From Pseudomonas fluorescens (GTDB taxonomy: Bacteria > Pseudomonadota > Gammaproteobacteria > Pseudomonadales > Pseudomonadaceae), in assembly GCF_040448305.1 (NCBI RefSeq), contig NZ_CP148752.1, positions 4,836,001-4,900,000 on the forward strand: 64,000 bases of DNA, given 5' to 3'. This document shows, in pieces, positions 38,546 through 51,700 of the stretch. A model generated the notes under the pieces. The model worked only from the letters and a program-made list of their open reading frames with translations. It was not told where the DNA came from and ran no database searches. Made by a program: the position numbers and the translations under genes. Positions within the stretch are counted from its first letter, which is position 1. Each line of letters opens with the position of its first letter.

Positions 38546-41500
38546 CGCGCGTGTTCCTCATCCACTTCGTCGAACAACGCTTCAAGGGCGTCTACATCGT
38601 TTTCTTTATGTTCACTGTGCTCACGGAACTGCTCGATCTGCGCCGCCAGTCGTTCCAGGGTGTCACCGTCGAAAAACAGCTTGAGCGGGATCGCCAGGTT
38701 CAGTTCTTCCTGAATCCGCGCACGAATGCGCGTGGCCAGCAGCGAGTGCCCGCCGAGTTCGAAGAAGTTGTCGTGCACGCCAACGCGTTCGACGTGCAGC
38801 GCTTCGGCCCAGATCGCCGTCAGGCTTTTTTCCAAGTCGTTGCGCGGCGCCACGAAGACGCTGCGGCGCACATCGAGATCGAGCAAGGCCTGGCGATTGA
38901 GTTTGCCGTTGGGCATCAGCGGGAAACGCTCCAGCACCTGCAAGCGCGCCGGTTGCATGTGCTCGGGCAGCGTTTCGGCCAGATGGCTGCGCAACTCGTT
39001 GAGGCGGATGTCGGCGGTGTCGGCCGGGGACACCACGAAGCCCAGCAGTTGCGGACCGATCGGGGTTTCCCGGGCAATCACGGCGGCGTCTTCGATGCCC
39101 GGCGCGTTGCGCATGGCCGATTCGATTTCGCCCAGTTCAATGCGGAAGCCGCGGATTTTCACTTGATGGTCGACCCGACCCAGATACTCCAGCACGCCAT
39201 CGGCGCGATAGCGCGCCAGGTCGCCGGTGCGGTACAGGCGCTGGCCCGCCGCCTTCGCGAACAGGTCGGGGACAAAACGCTCGGCGGTCAACGTGGCCCG
39301 TTGCAGATAGCCCCGGGCAATGCCCGCCCCGCCGACATACAACTCGCCTTCGACACCCACGGCCACCGGTTGCAGGTCCGGGCCGAGCACGTGGATGCGC
39401 ATGCCGGCAATCGGCTGGCCGATCGGGATGCTGTCATCGTCCTGGTCAAGCGGCAGTTCCCAGGCCGAACACCATACGGTACCTTCGGTCGGGCCGTATT
39501 CGTTGACCAGCGCCACCCCCGGCAGTGCCTCGCGATGTCGCTGTACCAGTGCGTTGCCGCAGGCTTCGCCGGCGACGATCACACAGGCCAGCGCCTGGCG
39601 ATCGAGGTGTTCGAGAATCTGTGCGTGGTAGGACGGCAGGGTCAGGTAGTGGGAAATCTCTTCGCGCTGGATCAACTCGGCCAGTCGGGCCGGATCCTTG
39701 TAGCTGTCTTCATCCGGCAGGCACAGTGTCGCGCCCTGTCCCAGCGCCCAGAAAACCCCGGCCACCGAGCTGTCGAAAGAGAACGACGAGAGCATCAGGA
39801 ATGCCCGCAGCGGCTGACGATAAAAGGCACTGCGCGCCAGGGTCGAGGCCACGGCGTTGGCATGGCTGATCATCACGCCCTTGGGCTTGCCGGTGGAACC
39901 GGAGGTGTAGATGACATAGGCCAGATTGGCGCTGTCGCCCTGTGGTTCAGGCCGGGTTGGCGCGGCGGACCAGACTTCGGCCCCCGGCATCAGGGAAGTT
40001 GTCCGCTCACTGCGTAATGCATCCGGCAGCCCTTGGCAGGCCAGCACATGACGCGCGCCGGTATCGGCGAGCATGAACGCCAGACGTTCGATCGGGTAGT
40101 TCGGGTCCAGCGGCAAGTACGCAGCGCCGGCCTTTAGCGTGCCCAACAACGCAATGACCATTTCCAGCGAGCGCTGGCCGTAGACTGCCACGATCTGGTC
40201 CGGTGCCACGCCTTGGGTGCGCAGGGTATTGGCTACCTGGTTGGAGCGCGCATCCAGTTCGGCATAGGTCAGGCGCTGGCCGTTGACGCTCACGGCGATG
40301 CGTTGCGGATGCAGGCTCGCCTGTTCGCTGAACAGTTCTTGCAGGAAGCGGCACGGCAATGCCTGCTCGCTGGCGTTCGGGTTGAAGTCTTCGATCAATC
40401 GGGTCAATTGTGCGTCGTTGACCAGACTTGCCTGAGCCAGGGTCAGCTCGGGCGCCCCCAGCAATTGGTGGCTGAACTCGACAAACTGATCCAGCCATTC
40501 GGCCAGCATCGACTCGGGCAGTGCACCGTCTAAACAAGACAACTGCAACTGATTGCCCTGCACTCGCAGGCGCAGGACTTCGGGGTTGCCGTCGTCCACC
40601 TCGATAGCGCTTTCAATGGCGGCCTGATAGACGAAGCCGTAACGCAATGGCGCGGTGCCTTCGGCGCTCAGTTCGAATTCATTGAGGCAATCGAGCCACG
40701 ACAGCGACTGTTCGACGCTGGCGGCAAACACCACCAACGCTTGCGCCAGGGTCTGCTGGCTGCGGTGCTCGAAGGCCACGGGCAAACGCCGGGCGAAGCG
40801 TCCGAGGGTGGCGGTGGTTTGCTCGTTACGACCCTCCACCTGCCAGCCCATCAGCAGCTTTTCCTGATGGCCGATGCGCACGACGAATGCGGTCCACAGC
40901 AAGAGCGCCAATTGCTCTACCTCAACGCCAGCTCCGGCAGCGGCTCGTTGCACGCCAGCCAACCATGGGGCGTCAATCAACGTTGCCTGATGACGAACCA
41001 ACGTGACATCGACGGTTTTTTCGAACGGCAAGCGATGGGCCACGGCGACCTGCTGTTGCAGATTGCGCCAGAACGCCGCGCCCTGGTGGCCGATGTCTTC
41101 TTCGCGCAGTTCTTCCTGCCATGCGCTGTAGTCCAGGTATTGCAGCGCGTCCTCGTCGTCGCCCAGGTTTTCACCGCGCAACAGGCTGCCCAGTTCACTC
41201 GCCAGCACCCGCAGCGATGCCTCGTCGAAGCTGCATGCCGGGGCCAGCAGGGTGATGAACTGCTGCCCTGCTCCGTCTTCAACCTGCGCCACCACCAGCG
41301 CCTGACTCGAATCTTCAACCATGACTTCACGGCTGCGGCTCAAGGCCTCGGCCACCGAAGGCTGGTTGCCCAGCAGTGTGAGCGGCAAGCCATCGCACAG
41401 GCTTTGCACCGGCCACTTCATGCCCGGCAGGCGGCGGTACAGCGTGCGCAGGATTTCATGGCGCTGACCGAGGGTTTCCAGTGCCCTGCGCAATGCCTGG

Positions 41501-41640
41501 GCGTCCACTGGCCGGGCGACCGGCAACGTCAGCGCGGCGAACAGCGGCCGTGCGCCCAACTCCTGGGCACGCAAATAAAAGGCCTGCTGGGCCGAAGTCT
41601 GGAATACGTCTACCGAAGGTTCGAGGGCGGTGGTGTTCAT
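38542..41640 (-). CDS. pvdJ: Single-module NRPS with degenerate condensation-like (interface) domain, A and T
   Basis: A 1032-residue NRPS. Residues 1-440 look like a condensation domain, but the catalytic HHxxxDG is replaced by PACSFDE (residues 134-140), so it should not form a peptide bond. The A domain (YTSGSTGKPKG near 580) has pocket residues D-S-A-T-I-A-E-V-W, close to the histidine code DSALIAEVW. The T domain GGHSL is near residue 964, and an acidic C-terminal tail follows. Stand-alone siderophore beta-hydroxylases are known to work with such catalytically dead 'interface' domains, and the adjacent gene encodes just such an oxygenase. The active C domain for this step is probably the free C-terminal one of the preceding NRPS. 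The module should load His that is then beta-hydroxylated. The symbol is by position only. Confidence 0.9.
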
Positions 41641-41651
41641 GTCGGGTGTCC

Positions 41652-42710
41652 TTATTCCTGATCCAGGTCGGCGCTTTTTTGCGCGATGGCCATGGCCGTG
41701 AGGATTTTTCTGTAGCCGGTGAATTCGTTGCGCGCATGCACGCTGAGGATGTTGTCGAGCAGCACCACGTCGCCCTTCTCCCAGGCGAACTCGACCATCA
41801 CCTCGCGGTAGATGCCTTGCAGGTGGCGAATCACATCGTCGGGAATCGGCGAGCCATCGCCGAAGAAGGTGTTTTGCGGCAGGTCCTGCGGGCCGAATTC
41901 ACGCAGCAGGTTGTCGCGGATGCTGTCCGGCAGGGTCAGTGCATTGAAGAAAGTGCCGTGGTTGAACCAGATGCGCTCGCCGGTCAGTGGATGGCGCACG
42001 ATGGCCGGGCCGTTCTGCCGGGTGCGCAGGCGGTTGCCCGGCTTCCATTCGGCCTGGATGCCAATTTTCGCGCAGTAGGCCTCGACTTCTGCGCGGTCCT
42101 CGCTCTGGAACACGGTCTGCCACGGCAGGCCCATGCCGTCACCGTAGTTGCGCACGTACTGAATGCGTTTGCGCTGGAATTCCTCGCGCACTGCCGGGTC
42201 GATCCGCGCCAGAATCTGGCGGGTATCGCCGAATGGCGTTTCACCGCCGGTGGTCGACGGCGTGTCGCAGTAGAAATACAGGTGACGCGGGAACACCGGC
42301 GAATACGAGTGTTCGTTGTGCGGGAAGATTTTCTCCGGCGCCGGGTAGTCGGTGGAGCTGTAGATCTTGAACTGACCGCTGATCTGGGTCCGTGGCGAAG
42401 CGCGGAACAGGTACTCCAGGGCACCGCCGGAAATCCCGTCGACGCAGCGGTTGAACTCGCCGATATCGGCCACCTGGAAGCCACGGAACAGGATCACCGC
42501 GTGTTCCAGCAGCTTGCTTTCGATCAGCGCGCGATTCTGGCTCGCCCATTCCACCAGGCTCACGCCGGACACGGCCGGACGGCACACCAGCGGCATGCTC
42601 AGGCCTTCGAACATCGGCGCAAAACTCACCAGCCGCGTCGGATCGGTGGACAGGCTTTTGCGGGCACCACGGCCCATCCTGGGCATGGACTTGGTCGTTG
42701 AAACGGTCAT
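41652..42710 (-). CDS. Fe(II)/2-oxoglutarate beta-hydroxylase acting on an NRPS-bound residue (probably histidine)
   Basis: A 352-residue TauD/SyrP-like oxygenase. The iron-binding triad is visible as H131-x-E133 in FPHNEHSYSP and His325 in NILSVHARNEF; the Arg of TGYRKI is placed to bind 2-oxoglutarate. It lies between the first NRPS gene (52 bases) and the interface-A-T gene (11 bases) on the same strand, so the three are cotranscribed. Relatives beta-hydroxylate Asp or His while it is tethered to a T domain. The His-like pocket of the neighbouring A domain favours hydroxyhistidine; hydroxyaspartate is the alternative. The ATG at 42710 follows a GGAGGGG ribosome site; the frame is open 29 codons further. 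Confidence 0.9.
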   Translation of the reverse strand: MTVSTTKSMPRMGRGARKSLSTDPTRLVSFAPMFEGLSMPLVCRPAVSGVSLVEWASQNRALIESKLLEHAVILFRGFQVADIGEFNRCVDGISGGALEYLFRASPRTQISGQFKIYSSTDYPAPEKIFPHNEHSYSPVFPRHLYFYCDTPSTTGGETPFGDTRQILARIDPAVREEFQRKRIQYVRNYGDGMGLPWQTVFQSEDRAEVEAYCAKIGIQAEWKPGNRLRTRQNGPAIVRHPLTGERIWFNHGTFFNALTLPDSIRDNLLREFGPQDLPQNTFFGDGSPIPDDVIRHLQGIYREVMVEFAWEKGDVVLLDNILSVHARNEFTGYRKILTAMAIAQKSADLDQE

Positions 42711-42762
42711 AAACCCCTCCAGAAAATATTGACGGCGGCGCTCAGAGGCGCCGCCGCCTGAA

Positions 42763-45700
42763 TCAGTCCGCCGCGGATTGCGCTGCCGGCGCGCCACGGT
42801 TCGCCGAGCGACGCTTGATCGCCATGGCGCCGCCGAGCAAGGCCTTGCGTTGCTCGTTCAAGCGCGCATCGGCTCGGCGCTGCACCTCGGCGGCCAGGTC
42901 CAGCAACTCACCGACCTGCACCCCGTCAGCGCGTATCAGCGCTTCGAGCACCGCCCGGATCTGCTCGAACAAGGACTCCAGCGTGCTCGGCAGGTACTGG
43001 CCCACCGGCGTTTCGAAACTCAAGTGAATGTGCTGTGCATCGTTGTAGAACGCGGCGACCATGCCGATTTCGGCGGCCTGGCGCCCGGACGGAAAGTCCT
43101 CGACCTGCAGGCCCTCCATCGACGGCAGGCGACCGACGCCTTCCTGGTAGATCAGCTTGATGTCGAACAGCGGCGAACGGCCGGCCCGGCGTGGCAAGCG
43201 CAAGGCCTCCACCAGACGCTCGAACGGCAGGTCCTGATGGTCCGATGCCTCCAGCACCGCCCGGCGACAAGCCTCCAGCAACTGCGCCGCCGACTGCTCG
43301 GTATCGACCTCCACTTGCAGTACTAATTGGTTAACGAAGAAGCCGACCATTTCTTCAAGCTCGGCTTGATTTCGGTTGGCGATATCGGTGCCGATGCGCA
43401 CCCGACTGACCTCGGTACGCTGGCGCAGGACCAGGGTGAAACTGGCCAGCAGCAGCATGAACAGCGACAGATCGCGCTGTTGGGCAAAGTCGCGCAACTG
43501 CTGGCTGAGTTCGCCGCTGAAGGTGAAATGGGCGCTAGCACCTTCCTGCGCCGCGCGCCCGTCACCATCGACGGGCAACTCCAGCACCGCTTGTGGCTCG
43601 GCAAGGCGCTGCTGCCAGTAGTCGAGCTGGCGCTGCAACTCGCCGCCCTGTTCCAGCCACTGGCGCTGCCATTTGGCGAAGTCGGCGTACTGCACGCTGT
43701 GCGCCGGCAGTTGCGGGGTCTGGCCACGGTTGAGGGTTGGATAGAGCGTGACGAATTCATTGATCAGCACGCGGAACGACCAGTCATCGGCGACGATGTG
43801 ATGCACCGTCAGCAACAGCACATGCTCGTCGTCCGCGACCCGCAGCACCCGCACCCGCAGCAACGGACCGTGGCGCAGGTCGAATGGCCGGGCGACTTCC
43901 TCGCGGGCCAGTTGCTGCGCTTCGACGTCCGGCGCCGGCCGATGCCGCAGGTCGCTGGCCTCGAAGCTCAACGGCAATTGCCCGTGGACCCGCTGCCAGG
44001 CCTGGCCGTCTTCCTCGTAAAAGGTGGTGCGCAACACGGCGTGACGCTGCACCAGGGTTTCGAAGGTGAGGCGCAGGGCATCGAGGTTCAACTCGCCGCG
44101 CAGGCGCAAGGCACCCGGCATGTTGTACATCGAACTGTCCGGCTCCAGGTTCCACAGGAACCACAGGCGCTGCTGGGCAAAGGACAACGGCTGGCGTTCG
44201 CCGGAGGTGTCCGCCACCAGCGCCGGGCGTTCACAGCTGTGTTGCAGCGTTTGCACCTGTACGGCGAAATCCACGAGGCGCGGATGTTCGAACAGGCTGC
44301 GCAGGCTCACCGACCGGCCCAGGCGCTGGCGGATCTGCGAGACGATTTGCGTCGCCAGCAACGAGTGCCCGCCCAATTCGAAGAAGCTGTTTTCGCGGTC
44401 GACGCGACTGACCTGCAACACCTGCCGCCAGATCTGCGCCAGTTCGATTTCCAATTCGCCTTGGGGTGCAGTACCCGCTGTCGCTTCCCAGACTTCAGGC
44501 GCTGGCAAGGCGGCGCGGTCGAGTTTGCCGTTGCGGTTGAGCGGCAACGCGGCCAGCAACACCAGTTGCGCCGGCAGCATGTAGTCCGGCAAGCGTTCGC
44601 CCAGAGCGCGACGCACGGTGTCGGTGAGTTGACGCGCATCAGCGTCCAGCAGTTCATCCGAAGTCGGCACCACGTAGCCGATCAATTGCTTGCCGCCGAC
44701 GCCTTCGTGCACTAGCACCGCGGCTTCGCTGATCATCGGCAGGCCTTGCAGGTGCGCTTCGAGTTCTCCGAGCTCGACCCGGAAACCACGGATTTTCACC
44801 TGATGATCGATGCGCCCCAGGTACTCCAGCGCACCATCCTCGCGATAGCGCGCGAGGTCGCCGCTGCGGTACAGCCGTGCCCCCGGAGTGCTGGAAAACG
44901 GATCGGCGGTGAAGCGCTCGGCGCTCAAGCCCGGTCGCTGGTGATAATGCTGGGCAAGGCCGGCGTCGCCACCGATGCACAATTCGCCAACGCAGCCGGC
45001 CGGCAGCAGGTGCCCTTCGCTGTCCAGCACATACAGTGCGCGTCCTGGCAGGGCTTTGCCGATGGGCACGCCAATCTGATTGCGGGTATCGGCCAGCGTG
45101 CACTCATGGGTGCTGGACACCACCGTGGCTTCGGTTGGCCCGTAGGTGTTGAGCAGGCGCACATCGCCCAAACCGGCGGCGTGCCACAGCTTCAGGCCTT
45201 CCAGCGACATGGCTTCGCCGCCGACGTGGACCTGACGCAAGCGCCCCTTGTCCCGCTGCGGTTGCGCGGCCCACTCCTGAGTCAGCAGGAACCAGTACGC
45301 CGCCGGCAAATCCGCCAGGGTCACGCCCTGTTCGATGATCTGGCGATAGAGGGTGTCGGTGTCCCACAGCTCATCGCCGCGCATCACCAGCGCCGCACCC
45401 ACGCACAGTGGCGGGTAGCACTGTTCGACAAAGCCGTCGAAGCTGAACGTGGCGAATTGCAGCACGCGGTCTTGCGGGGTGAGTTGTGAGTAGTCCGCTG
45501 CGATCACGCAAAACTCGCGCAAAGCAGCATGGGCCAGGCACACGCCTTTCGGGCGTCCGGTGGAACCGGAGGTGTAGATCAGATAGGCGAGGTCTTCGGC
45601 GCTGGCGAGGTTGACCAGGTTGTCGGTGCAATACCCGGTGCCTGCGTCTGGCTCCAGCGCCAGGCGTGGCAACCCTTGCGGTAGCGTCACATCGACCAGC

Positions 45701-48700
45701 AACCCCGGTTGCGCCAGCAGCAGGTCCATGCCGCTGTCTTCGATCATGTAGGCCAGGCGCTCGGCCGGGTAATCCGGGTCCAGCGGCACATAACCGGCGC
45801 CGGCCTTGAGGATCGCCATCAGGCTGACGATCATTTGCGCATTGCGCCGCACCGACAGCCCCACCCGCTGCCCCGGCGCCACACCCTGGGCGCGCAGGCG
45901 ATGGGCGAGCTGGTTGGCTTGCGCATTGAGCTGGGCATAGGTCAGGCGCTCTTCGCCGACCATCACCGCCAGCGCATCGGGAGTGCGTGCCGCTTGTTGC
46001 TCGAAACGCTGATGGGCCAGCAACGGACTGTCCAGTTGCGGTGCCGGTGGATGCGAGCCGCGTATTACCTGGGCTTGGGCCTGAGCGTCCAGCAGGCTGA
46101 CGGCACCGAGCGTCTGTTGTGGCTGGGCAACAAATTGCGCCAGCACCTGCAACAGGCTGGCGCCCAACTGGCTGATCTGCGCAGCACTGAACCGGGTGCG
46201 GTCGAAACTGAAATCCAGTCGCAACGTGGCGCCGACTTCGATGCCCAAGGTCAGCGGGTAACTGGTGATTTCGTGATTGCGCAGCGCGCCAAAGGTCAGG
46301 CCCGCCGGCGCACCTTGCTTGAGGGCTTCGGCCACCGGGAAGTTCTCGAACACCAGCAGGCTGTCGAACAGCGCCCCCTGTTGCCCGGCCCAGCCCTGAA
46401 TATCATACAGCGGTACGTGTTCGAACTCGCGCAGGCTCAGGTTCAGGGCTTGCAGGTCGTTGAGCCACTGGGCCACCGACTGCCCGGCCTGCGGCGCGGC
46501 GATGATCGGCAAGGTGTTGATGAACAGCCCCAACTGCTGCTCGATGCCCGGCAACGGCGCGGAACGCCCGGCAATGGTTGCGCCGAAGGCCACGCAGGAT
46601 TGGCCGGTGTAGCGCTGCAACAGCAGGCCCCAAGCGCCTTGCAGCAGCGTGTTGAGGGTGACTTTCTGCTGGCGGGCGAAATCGCTCAGGCGCTGTAGTG
46701 CGGCACTTTCAAGGCTCAATTGATGTTCGCCCATGCCGCGCCCTTCGGCGGGCGCCGGCAAGGCTTGCGCCAGCAGCGTCGGCGTTTCCAGCGGCGCCAG
46801 CGCCTGTTTCCAGAACTGCTCGGCGGCCAGCAGCGGCTGCTGTTGAATCCAGCCCAGGTAGTCGCGGTATTGCCCCAACGGCCTGGCCAACGTCTGGCCG
46901 GCATAGTGCTGGATCACTTCGCCGAGCAACTGGGCGTTGCTCCAGCCGTCCATGAGGATGTGATGGCTGGTATGGATCAGGTGCCAGTCTTCACTGCCCC
47001 GACGCACCAGCAGCAGGCGGAACAACGGCGCGGCGCTGAGTTCGAAGCCACGGCTGCGCTCCTCGACGGCCAGTGCATCGAGGTCGATGTCGGCCGCTTC
47101 GATCACTTGCAGTTGCAGGTCGATCTGGCGATGAATCACCTGATGCGCGCACTCGAGCCCCAGCCAGTGGAAGCTGCTGCGCAGGATGTCATGACGGTTG
47201 ATCGCCGCCTGCCAGGCCCGGCCGAATGCCGCCAGTTCCAGGCCCTGAATGTCCAGGCGCAATTGATTGATGTAGGCCTCGGCCTGGGGTTCGTACAGGG
47301 TGTGGAACAGCATGCCCTGTTGCATCGGTGTCAGCGGGTAAACGTCCTCGATGGCCAGCGCCGCAACAGGCAAGGCATCGAGTTGTGCCTGGGTGACGCG
47401 CGCCAGCGGGAAGTCCGACGGCGTGACCTGGCCCGCCGTTGTCGTGCAGCAATGTTCGATCAGCGTCTTGAGTTCTTCGGTGTAGGCATCGGCCAGTCGT
47501 TGCACGGTGGACTCGGCAAACATGTCACGGCTAAAGCCCCATTGCAGCGAGAGCTGCCCGCCATACACCTGGCCTTCCACGCTCAGCCAGTTGGCCAGCG
47601 GCGCATCGTCGCCCTGGGCCTGGCCGCCGCTTTCCGGGGCCGGGACGAACAGCGCGGCGTCGTCAAACTGACGGTCGAACTGCCCCAGGTAGTTAAAGGT
47701 GATCCGTGGCACCGGCAGGTCTTGCAAGGCCTGGCGCTGTGCCGGTTCACCGAGGTAGCGCAGCACGCCGTAGCCCAGGCCTTTGCCGGGAATGGCGCGC
47801 AGTTGCTCCTTGATCGACTTGATCGAATTCGCCGCCCCGGCTTCGGGTTGCAGGCGCAACGGAAACAGGCTGGTGAACCAGCCGACGGTACGGCTCAGGT
47901 CGATGTCGTCGCCCAGGTCTTCGCGGCCGTGGCCTTCCAGCTGGATCAGCGTCGAGCCCTGCCCACTCCAGCGGCAGATGACCCGCGCCAGCGCCGTGAG
48001 CAACAGATCATTGACCTGGGTGCGATAGGCCGCCGGGGCCTGTTGCAGCAACAGGCGGGTCAGCTCGGCGTCCAGTGTCGACTCGATCTTGTGCCCGTGG
48101 CGCTGCTGCAAACTGCCCTGGGGGTTGTCACACGGCAGGTCCCGGGCATCCGCCAGTTGCGCCTGCCAGTACGGCATTTGCCCAGGCACGGTGCCGGCAT
48201 GCTGTTGCAGGTGCGCGGCCCAGGTCTGGTAGGCGCTGGTTTTCTCGGGCAGCGCCACTTGCCGGTAAGCCAGTTGCAAATCTTCGAGCAACACCCGCCA
48301 TGACACCCCGTCCACGGCCAGGTGATGGACCACCAGCAGCAGGCGCTGGCTGCCATCGTCGAGGCTGACCAGCAAGGCACGCAGCAGCGGCCCGTCGGCC
48401 AGATCGAGACTGCGTTGCGCTTCATCGCACAAGGCGGTCAAGGCTTCGGTCGAAGACGCCTGACGCAGCCACAATCCAGCTGACTCGACTGGCGCTGCAT
48501 GGCGCTGCTGCCAGCCTTCGGGGCCGTCTTCGGAGCCGTCGATAAAGCGCAGGCGCAAGGCGTCGTGGTGGTTGATGACAGTAACCAAAGCCCGTTCCAA
48601 CGCCTCAGGATTCAACGCTTCCCGGGGTGTCAGCAGCAGCGACTGGTTCCAATGCCGGCGCTGGGCGATGGCCTGTTCGAAGAAGTAATGCTGCGCCGGG

Positions 48701-51700
48701 GTCAGGATCACCTCGCCACTGACCGGGCCTTGGTCGATGGTGCTGCGGCTGTCGAACGCCGCGACCAGTGCCAGGCTGCGCACGGTCTGGTACTGGAACA
48801 GGTCACGCGGGCTGAGGCGAATGCCCGCCTGACGGGCACGACTGACCACCTGGATGGAAATGATCGAGTCGCCGCCAAGCTCGAAGAAATTGTCTTCGAG
48901 GCCCACGAGGTCCGCGCCCAATACGTCCTGCCAGATCTGCGCCAGCGCGGTCTGCAGCGCATCCTGCGGCGCGACGAATGCCTGTTGCGGCACGGCGTCG
49001 GGTGGCGGCAAGGCCTTGCGGTCGAGCTTGCCGTTGGCGGTCACCGGCAAGGCGTCCAGTGGCATCAGGTAGGTGGGCACCATGTATTCCGGCAGGCTGC
49101 CGAGCAGCCAGGCCTTGAGGGTTTGCGGCCACTGCGCGTCAGCATCGGGATTTTCCAGCACCAGATACGCCACCAGATGCTTGCCGCCCTGCACCAGCAC
49201 CACGGCCTCACGCACCAGGGAATGCTGCATCAGGCGGGTTTCGATTTCCCCCAGCTCGATGCGCAGGCCGCGCAATTTGACTTGATGGTCGAGGCGACCG
49301 AGGTATTCGACCACCCCGTCGGCGCGCTGGCGCACGCGGTCGCCGGTACGGTACAAGCGCGCGCCGTCATGGAAGGGACACGGCACGAAACGCTCGGCGC
49401 TGAGCGCCGGACGCCGGTGATAACTGCGCGCCAGCCCGGCGCCGCCGAGGTACAACTCCCCCGCCACGCCGGCCGGAACCGGCAGCAATTGCGCATCCAG
49501 CACATGGGTGCGCAGGTTGGCGATGGGCCGGCCGATCGGCACGCTGTCGGCGCCTTCGTCGATGCAGGTCCAGTGGGTGACGTCGATGGCTGCCTCGGTC
49601 GGGCCGTACAGGTTGTACAACCCGGCGTCCGGCAGTTTTTTGAACACCTGCAATTGGGCATCCAGCGGCAAGGCTTCTCCGCTGCAGACGATGCGCTTGA
49701 GGCCGGTGCACGCCTCGACACCCGGCTCGTGGATGAACGCCTGGAGCATCGACGGCACAAAGTGCAGCGTGCTGATGCCGTAGTCACCGATCAGGCGGAT
49801 CAACTGCGCCGGTTCCCGATGCGCCCCCGGCGGCGCCACCACCAGGCGCGCGCCGGTCATCAGCGGCCAGAAGAATTCCCACACCGACACGTCAAAACTG
49901 AACGGGGTTTTCTGCAACACCGAGTCGCTGCCATCCAGCCCGTAAGCCTGCTGCATCCAGCACAAGCGGTTGACCAGCGCCACGTGACTGTTGCCGGCGC
50001 CCTTCGGCTTGCCGGTGGAGCCGGAGGTGTAGATCACATAGGCCAGGTTCAACGGATGCACTTCAACCAGCGGGCAGGTCTCGCTGTAGCCGTCGAGCCA
50101 GTCCTGTTCCTGATCCAGGGCGATGATCTTGACGCCCTCGGTGGGCAGTGCGCCGATCAAGGTGCTTTGGCTGAGCAGCAAGCCAATCGCGCTGTCTTCG
50201 ATCATGTAGGCCAGGCGTTCGGCCGGGTACTCCGGATCCAGCGGTACGTAGGCACCACCGGCCTTGTGAATCGCCAACAGGGCGATGACCATTTCCAGCG
50301 AACGCTCGACGCAAATCCCCACCAGCACATCCGGGCCAACACCCTGCTCGCGCAAGCAGTGCGCCAGTTGATTGCTGCGGGCATCGAGTTGCCCGTAGCT
50401 GAGCCGGCGATCGCCAAACACCAGCGCCGGCGCGTCGGGGGTGCGTCGGGCCTGGGCCTGGATCAACTGATGCATGCACTGCTCGACCGGATAGGTCTCG
50501 GCGGTGCGGTTCCAGTCCCGCACCAGCACTTGCTGCTCATCCACCGTCAGCATCGGCAACTCGCCGATTTCTTGCGTCGAGTCGTCGACAATCGCCTGCA
50601 ACAGGCGCGTCCAGTGCCCGGCCATGCGCGCAATGGTATCGGCCTCGAACAGGTCGCTGGCGTAGGTCAGCGCGGCGTGCAGCTTGCCGCCCTTCTCCCA
50701 GGTGTCGAGGGTCAGGTCGAACTGGGTGGTGCGGCTTTGCCAGTCGATGCTGCCCAGCTCCAGGCCGGACGCGGTGCTGACCGAGGCCATGTCTGCCACG
50801 TGCGGCTGGTGGTTGTACATCACCTGGAACAGCGGCGTGTGGCTGAGGCTGCGTTCCAGTTTCAGCGCCTCGACCAGGCGCTCGAACGGCAGGTCCTGAT
50901 GGGCCTGGGCGCCGAGGGCGGTTTCCTTGATGGCACGCAGCAGGTCGTCGACCCGGGTCTGGCCGTCCAGTTGCGTGCGCAGTACCTGGGTGTTGACGAA
51001 GAAGCCGATCAGGCCTTCGATTTCCGCGCGGTTGCGGTTGGCGATGGGCGCGCCGACGCGGATGTCGGTTTGCCCGGTGTAGCGATGCAGCAGCGCATTG
51101 AAGGCACCGAGCAACAGCATGAACAGGGTGATGTTGTGCCTCTGCGCGGTGCCGCGCAGTTGCTCGGCCAGTTGCGCCTCCACCGCGAATTCATAGCGAG
51201 TACCGCGATAACTCGGCATCGCCGGGCGCGAATGATCCAGCGGCAATTCCAGCACCGGGTGTTTGTCACCCAATTGCGCCTGCCAGTACGCCAGTTGCCG
51301 CGCCTGCTCGCCCGCCTCCAGCCAGCGGCGCTGCCACAGTGCGTAGTCGCTGTACTGGATCGGCAACGCTGCCAGCTGCGGCTGTGCGCCCGCATCGAAG
51401 GCGTCGTAGCAGCGGATGAATTCGTCGATCAGCACGTTCATCGACCAGCCGTCGGACACTATGTGGTGCAGGGTCAACAGCAGGACATGTTCCTGCTCGG
51501 CGAGCTTGAGCAAGGTCACCCGCAGCAGCGGACCGGTCGACAGATCGAACGGCAGTACCGATTGCTGTTCGGCGGTTTCAGCCACTGCACCTTCGCGCTC
51601 ATTGGCAGGCAATGCGCTGAAATCCACCTGTTCGATCCGCAGCGGCGCAGCGGCCGGCACTTGCTGCAAGCTGTCATCGGCCTGACGGGCGAACACCGTG

